The notes under the pieces are model-generated. The model was given only the letters and a program-made list of their open reading frames with translations, was not told where the DNA came from and made no database searches. 10,458 nucleotides of DNA, from assembly GCA_003118195.1 (NCBI GenBank), contig BEXV01001969.1, forward strand, positions 23,148-33,605. Direction: 5' to 3'. Origin of the DNA: Hemicentrotus pulcherrimus. Lineage: Eukaryota > Echinodermata > Echinoidea > Camarodonta > Strongylocentrotidae. Shown one piece after another: positions 9,901-10,458 of the stretch; the first letter of the stretch is position 1, and each line of letters starts with the position of its first letter. The translations under genes and the position numbers were made by a program.

Positions 9901-10030
9901 TCAAAATAAATATTGAAATCAATAACACACGTCCCACCTTATTCATCCTTAGGATATTTCCAGAGTATCCGAGGTTTTGAAGGTCGTATCCCGCAATGTG
10001 ACGACCGAGAGGGGCGAGATCATCACCAAT
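10..10030 (-). CDS. FBA-like / DUF4062 / NACHT STAND ATPase (nephrocystin-3/TEP1-like), 13 exons, partial at both ends
   Basis: This is a spliced animal gene read right to left. Thirteen exons with AG acceptors and GT donors join in one frame into 731 codons with no stop. Exons 1-5 resemble an F-box-associated (FBA) beta-sandwich, a domain that in Fbs proteins binds N-glycans. Exons 6-8 form a DUF4062 domain (IRVFVSSTFLDFAAERE, VDLRWGIT, CRPFFLCLLGDRFGW). Exons 10-13 form a NACHT P-loop NTPase with Walker A GESGSGKS (residues 537-544) and Walker B VLIVLD (623-628). Both nucleotide-binding motifs look intact. DUF4062-NACHT pairs are typical of nephrocystin-3, TEP1 and NWD1 relatives, which are signalling switches usually ending in TPR or WD40 repeats. 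Those repeats would lie left of the window, and the start codon right of it. No signal peptide or membrane segment is seen, so a cytosolic location is inferred. I do not assign orthology; it may belong to an expanded invertebrate NACHT family. Confidence 0.9.
279..560. repeat. Degenerate tandem array, unit about 17 bp
   Basis: Variants of 'aaaggttcattattcc' recur about every 15-20 bases, for example aaagtttcattattctc, aaggttccttattccg, agggtatgttattcc and aaaggtccgtttatcgg. The copies have drifted and are interrupted near 375-390 and 490-530. I recall similar 'ttattccgaaggttcg' arrays from sea urchin DNA, which is my main hint of the organism; this is unverified. Confidence 0.7.
554..611. repeat. 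15-bp perfect inverted repeat with 28-nt loop
   Basis: The arm aataccgaaaatgta (554-568) is the exact reverse complement of tacattttcggtatt (597-611). It lies at the end of the short-unit array and could form a hairpin in the intron, or mark the end of a small degenerate mobile element. Confidence 0.8.
860..939 (-). CDS. Exon 12 (80 bp, residues 642-667)
   Basis: The acceptor is tttttcattgtgacag and the donor is AAG|GTAATA. It begins with two bases completing a Gly codon. It encodes DELELKWLPRELPPNVQMLL, then STLPGK. The 'LkWLP..LP.nV.....Stl' pattern is a conserved NACHT-core segment (sensor region) in this family. The exon length is not a multiple of three, so skipping it would shift the frame. 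Confidence 0.92.
961..996. repeat. TA dinucleotide microsatellite
   Basis: About 36 bp of alternating TA with one interruption (TATATATT). In the transcript it lies about 21-57 nt upstream of the exon 12 acceptor, in the branch-point zone. Confidence 0.95.
1424..1518. repeat. Purine-rich (A/G) low-complexity tract
   Basis: About 95 bases are almost pure A and G on the + strand (gaagaagaaaaagaaaaag and similar), so the pre-mRNA is U/C-rich starting within about 10 nt of the exon 11 donor. Such tracts can form triplex DNA and are bound by U-rich-element splicing factors; the functional role is inference. Confidence 0.9.
1523..1695 (-). CDS. Exon 11 (173 bp, residues 584-640): NACHT Walker B
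   Basis: The acceptor is ctcgctccccag and the donor is GAAG|GTAGTA. It starts with one base completing an Arg codon (AG|A) and ends in phase 1. It encodes LFEELKQHFNLELGIP, DLPKWLALAG and RVLIVLDALNQLD. The hydrophobic strand with Asp at residue 628 is the Walker B motif, and DALNQLD is the form typical of nephrocystin-3/TEP1-like NTPases. Confidence 0.95.
1815..1915. mobile_element. Possible SINE-derived relic
   Basis: The segment gtccttggcaagacattaa resembles the 'gtccttgggcaagacacttta' sequence common in dispersed short repeats of many marine animals. Around it are GC-richer bases (ggcgatttatgggcgggtaa, gcagggccctcag) unlike the rest of the intron. No clear ends or target-site duplication are visible, so this is tentative. 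Confidence 0.35.
1971..2016. repeat. ATT/ATC simple repeat
   Basis: Imperfect trinucleotide-like repeats (tatcattattatcatgatta and following) include two atcatgat palindromes. Confidence 0.85.
2278..2300 (-). other. G-quadruplex-capable run
   Basis: On the minus strand this reads as ten G, then CA, four G, AGA, four G. That is enough G-tracts for a quadruplex in the non-template DNA strand and in the pre-mRNA. It starts 27 nt downstream of the exon 10 donor. Confidence 0.75.
2328..2698 (-). CDS. Exon 10 (371 bp, residues 460-582): NACHT entry and Walker A
   Basis: The acceptor chosen is ctacaaattcag before CGGACT, which keeps frame with exon 9 and yields LVVSLVYFKKDLERCI, the usual '..V..DL...I...FP' lead-in. 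A closer AG before GACTTA would also keep frame but loses this segment. Then come the 'l..q...H..F...r...YiGR' signature (EREAHLSFAEVRRRVYIGR) and LPLVVLGESGSGKSALVANW with the P-loop, then FMFMHFIGSS. The donor AAG|GTATAA (phase 2) is preferred over an upstream GTAAGA. Only it matches exon 11's phase and restores the family's 'L.RRL' motif. Confidence 0.95.
2444..2467 (-). other. Walker A (P-loop) of the NACHT ATPase
   Basis: The codons encode GESGSGKS, a perfect GxxGxGKS P-loop that binds the ATP/GTP phosphates, preceded by the hydrophobic strand LPLVVL. The invariant lysine and serine are present, so nucleotide binding is probably retained. Confidence 0.95.
2699..3061 (-). other. Intron 9
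   Basis: AT-rich spacer; I see nothing beyond splice signals. Confidence 0.8.
3062..3208 (-). CDS. Exon 9 (147 bp, residues 411-459): DUF4062-NACHT linker
   Basis: The acceptor is cattgaaggag-side cttcaatgtag and the donor is AAG|GTATGC, in phase 0 at both ends. It encodes a charged helical stretch, TKEELLKDKSHEPEWKIDQQ, then SFRQTVEESGLPVRHYV and EGTEFIRK. In nephrocystin-3/TEP1-like proteins a similar 'k.....I..sGlPv..Y' segment bridges DUF4062 and the NTPase domain. Confidence 0.9.
3209..3943 (-). other. Intron 8
   Basis: Mostly AT-rich. A GC-richer patch at about 3676-3725 (gggtttaacccccgtagccc and acccaacgggtcgaattc) stands out and vaguely recalls a tRNA-like B box, but not closely enough to call a SINE. 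There is an A-run at 3787-3799. Confidence 0.7.
3944..4021 (-). CDS. Exon 8 (78 bp, residues 385-410): end of DUF4062
   Basis: The acceptor is tattttttacag and the donor is AAG|GTAAAA, in phase 0 at both ends. It encodes LEVLHSALREREN, then KTFFYLRKSK. Relatives have 'E.e...L........ffYfR' at this point, so the exon completes the DUF4062 domain. The exon is small but its flanking phases and family match are consistent. Confidence 0.9.
4022..4712 (-). other. Intron 7
   Basis: AT-rich intron. Short open frames on the minus strand at 4133-4378 and running into exon 8 show no domain or codon signal. Nothing else is supported. Confidence 0.8.
4713..4883 (-). CDS. Exon 7 (171 bp, residues 328-384): second half of DUF4062
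   Basis: The acceptor is tctctgatttcag and the donor is CAG|GTAAAT, in phase 0 at both ends. It encodes IDRCRPFFLCLLGDRFGW, joining the previous exon as ...CLRE|IDRCRPFF, which is the usual family signature (s.pFf..LLG.RYGW). It ends HLKWIEEYRFDSSVTQ, matching the family's 'SvTelEi' segment completed by the next exon. An open reading frame on the opposite strand here is only the complement. Confidence 0.95.
4884..5370 (-). other. Intron 6
   Basis: AT-rich, with a short TA run (4967-4981) followed by a doubled gtatcga. Nothing else is seen. Confidence 0.8.
5371..5702 (-). CDS. Exon 6 (332 bp, residues 218-327): acidic/basic linker and first half of DUF4062
   Basis: A strong pyrimidine-rich acceptor (tttccttattcatctttcgaag) and donor GAG|GTTTGT bound the exon. 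The first 45 codons are a charged, low-complexity linker (DDVTADHDVTKDPDR, then NPRKKRE), probably disordered. Then follow IRVFVSSTFLDFAAEREIL, VFNELKKMC and VDLRWGITNDQSNDGNTISI with CLRE. These are the hallmark beta1-alpha1 and RWGIT motifs of the DUF4062 domain found next to the NTPase domain in nephrocystin-3, TEP1 and related proteins. The exon is visibly richer in G+C than its flanks. Confidence 0.95.
5703..6135 (-). other. Intron 5
   Basis: A good pyrimidine tract precedes the exon 6 acceptor. Minus-strand open frames at 5820-6141 lack any family resemblance and are interrupted by the phase-matched splice of exons 5 and 6. Confidence 0.8.
6136..6327 (-). CDS. Exon 5 (192 bp, residues 154-216), end of FBA-like domain and helical segment
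   Basis: The acceptor is tattaactgtcag, with a branch-point-like tattaac beside it, and the donor is AAA|GTAATT. Phase is 1 at both ends. It encodes KGQGVEISAASLRLKC, a likely last strand of the beta-sandwich. It continues with a helical stretch, DVKIVRDTKMLATLIRNVVR, then KYGLPTS, of no recognised family. An in-frame AG four bases further in (after tcaaag) would also keep frame and change only the joint residues. Confidence 0.8.
6328..7533 (-). other. Intron 4 (1206 bp)
   Basis: It separates exons 4 and 5, whose phases match directly, so no missing exon is required. It contains a small (CGTT)n repeat at 6921-6935. A 114-codon open frame on the + strand (6749-7093) has no recognisable domain and is treated as chance. 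Confidence 0.75.
7534..7732 (-). CDS. Exon 4 (199 bp, residues 87-152), FBA-like core
   Basis: The acceptor is tttctaaacag and the donor is GAAG|GTATGT. The exon starts in phase 0 and ends in phase 1. It contains ATYEITFTLEKSEG, then CWSRVKLAFEEYGAGVRSVK. The pattern Y.i...L followed by W..V...F..YG.GVR.V matches the second half of F-box-associated domains, where W..V.h.F..Y.pGVR is typical. This is the strongest evidence for the FBA-like assignment, although the family call rests on memory of the motif. Confidence 0.82.
7733..8209 (-). other. Intron 3
   Basis: AT-rich spacer with no coding or repeat signal that I can support. Confidence 0.8.
8210..8307 (-). CDS. Exon 3 (98 bp, residues 55-86)
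   Basis: The acceptor is tttttcctgcag and the donor is CAA|GTAAGT, a full consensus. Only one frame is open across the exon; the other two meet TGA codons near the start. That frame needs one base from exon 2, which exon 2 supplies. It encodes LVLIGECGVLDYRVNLEEFF followed by DAGSLDKAPPVQ. The middle of FBA domains has a similar 'qvvDL..eG....lD...P.i.v' stretch, so this is compatible with the same beta-sandwich. Confidence 0.8.
8590..8656 (-). CDS. Exon 2 (67 bp, residues 32-53 plus one base)
   Basis: The acceptor is tttgtgtgcag and the donor is AAA|GTAAGA. Two frames are open. The frame that starts in phase 0, as exon 1 requires, and ends in phase 1, as exon 3 requires, reads KRVLEQDSTRWQSRYGGDGV then EE. 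Its W....GGDG..E pattern recalls the conserved NGGDGW segment of FBA domains. The other frame (GYWNKILLGGNHG) fits neither neighbour. The exon is too short to be found by ORF length alone. Confidence 0.7.
8657..9937 (-). other. Intron 1 (1281 bp, the longest)
   Basis: AT-rich. It has a 9-bp inverted repeat acccgtttt/aaaacgggt (9401-9409 and 9441-9449) and a 16-bp palindrome atttaattaattaaat (9881-9896). The phases of exons 1 and 2 join directly, but a small phase-preserving exon could be hidden here. Confidence 0.65.
9938..10030 (-). CDS. Exon 1 of the visible gene (31 codons), start of FBA-like region
   Basis: The acceptor is ttggtacag and the donor is AAG|GTGGGA. The exon encodes residues 1-31, beginning IGDDLAPLGRHIAGY and ending GYSGNILRMNK. 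It is open in phase 0 at both ends. The ending NILRMNK loosely recalls the NLLRNP start of FBA domains. The internal ATG is not a convincing start because a clean acceptor precedes the exon, so at least one earlier exon lies to the right. Confidence 0.7.
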
Positions 10031-10458
10031 CTGTACCAAATTAAGTGAAAGGAAACATGCAAGATAATGATGATAATAATAACGATAGTATAATAATATT
10101 GGATATAATATAAAAAAACGAATTGATAAGTACAAGTTCAAGTTCAACTAGAATTTAAATTCTTAATGGAGACGAATTAGGATCTGCCGCTTTGACAGAG
10201 ACATAATACATGTAGAAACTCAATGGAAGATTTGGTCTTTAAAAAAAGAAAAATCCAAAACCACAATAACAATTAGAAACACGAAATGATTGTTTGAATC
10301 AATGGAATTAGCTGTTAGTTTTGATCAGAGTGTTCATTTGTATCTTTTCATTCCCAAATACATTCATGCAGTCGAGTTTTGCCCATTTTCAGTTTTACGA
10401 AAGTCGCACGATGCATTTGAATTCTTCCGGATATTTTGACCCCGTATAATATAACATA
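10031..10458 (-). other. Upstream intron (partial)
   Basis: The clean acceptor of exon 1 implies intron here. Both strands are AT-rich, with no exon-like open segment flanked by splice sites and no convincing promoter. Confidence 0.6.

Noticed and set aside
10150..10458. Search for the first exon, start codon or promoter of the gene
   Set aside because: No open segment with a matching donor and no convincing core promoter; the 5' end probably lies beyond the right edge.

Overview
This window looks like nuclear DNA of an invertebrate animal, and I favour a marine deuterostome such as a sea urchin. It is AT-rich, with short exons (67-371 bp) separated by AT-rich introns of about 280-1280 bp with GT/AG borders. 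It carries TA and ATT/ATC microsatellites and a degenerate array of a roughly 17-bp 'ttattccaaaggttc'-type unit that I associate, from memory only, with sea urchin genomes. I see no bacterial operon structure, rRNA, tRNA or CRISPR array. The species call is an inference.

One gene fills almost the whole window. It lies on the minus strand, so it reads from right to left. I resolve 13 coding exons: 10030-9938, 8656-8590, 8307-8210, 7732-7534, 6327-6136, 5702-5371, 4883-4713, 4021-3944, 3208-3062, 2698-2328, 1695-1523, 939-860 and 201-10. Every junction has an AG acceptor and a GT donor, and all twelve joins keep one open frame, giving 2193 bp (731 codons). I see no start codon and no stop codon, so the gene continues past both ends.

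Reading the fragment from its N-terminal side: residues about 1-170 (exons 1-5) look like a beta-sandwich resembling the F-box-associated (FBA) glycan-binding domain. This is followed by a charged, probably disordered linker (about 217-262). Residues about 264-410 are a clear DUF4062 domain of the nephrocystin-3/TEP1 type. After a linker comes a NACHT-type STAND ATPase from about residue 505, with an intact Walker A (GESGSGKS) and Walker B (VLIVLD, followed by ALNQLD). It continues through the 'LYLR.LL.E' segment to the left edge. Downstream repeats (TPR or WD40 in relatives) would lie outside the window.

The rest is intron. Notable intronic content: a G-quadruplex-capable run 27 nt after the donor of the Walker A exon, a long purine tract (pyrimidine in the pre-mRNA) just after the Walker B exon, a TA microsatellite in the branch-point zone of the 80-bp exon 12, the ~17-bp repeat array with a 15-bp perfect inverted repeat, and a possible SINE relic. 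The most interesting point is the apparent pairing of an FBA-like recognition domain with a DUF4062-NACHT switch, which suggests a candidate receptor of the STAND/NLR-like kind.
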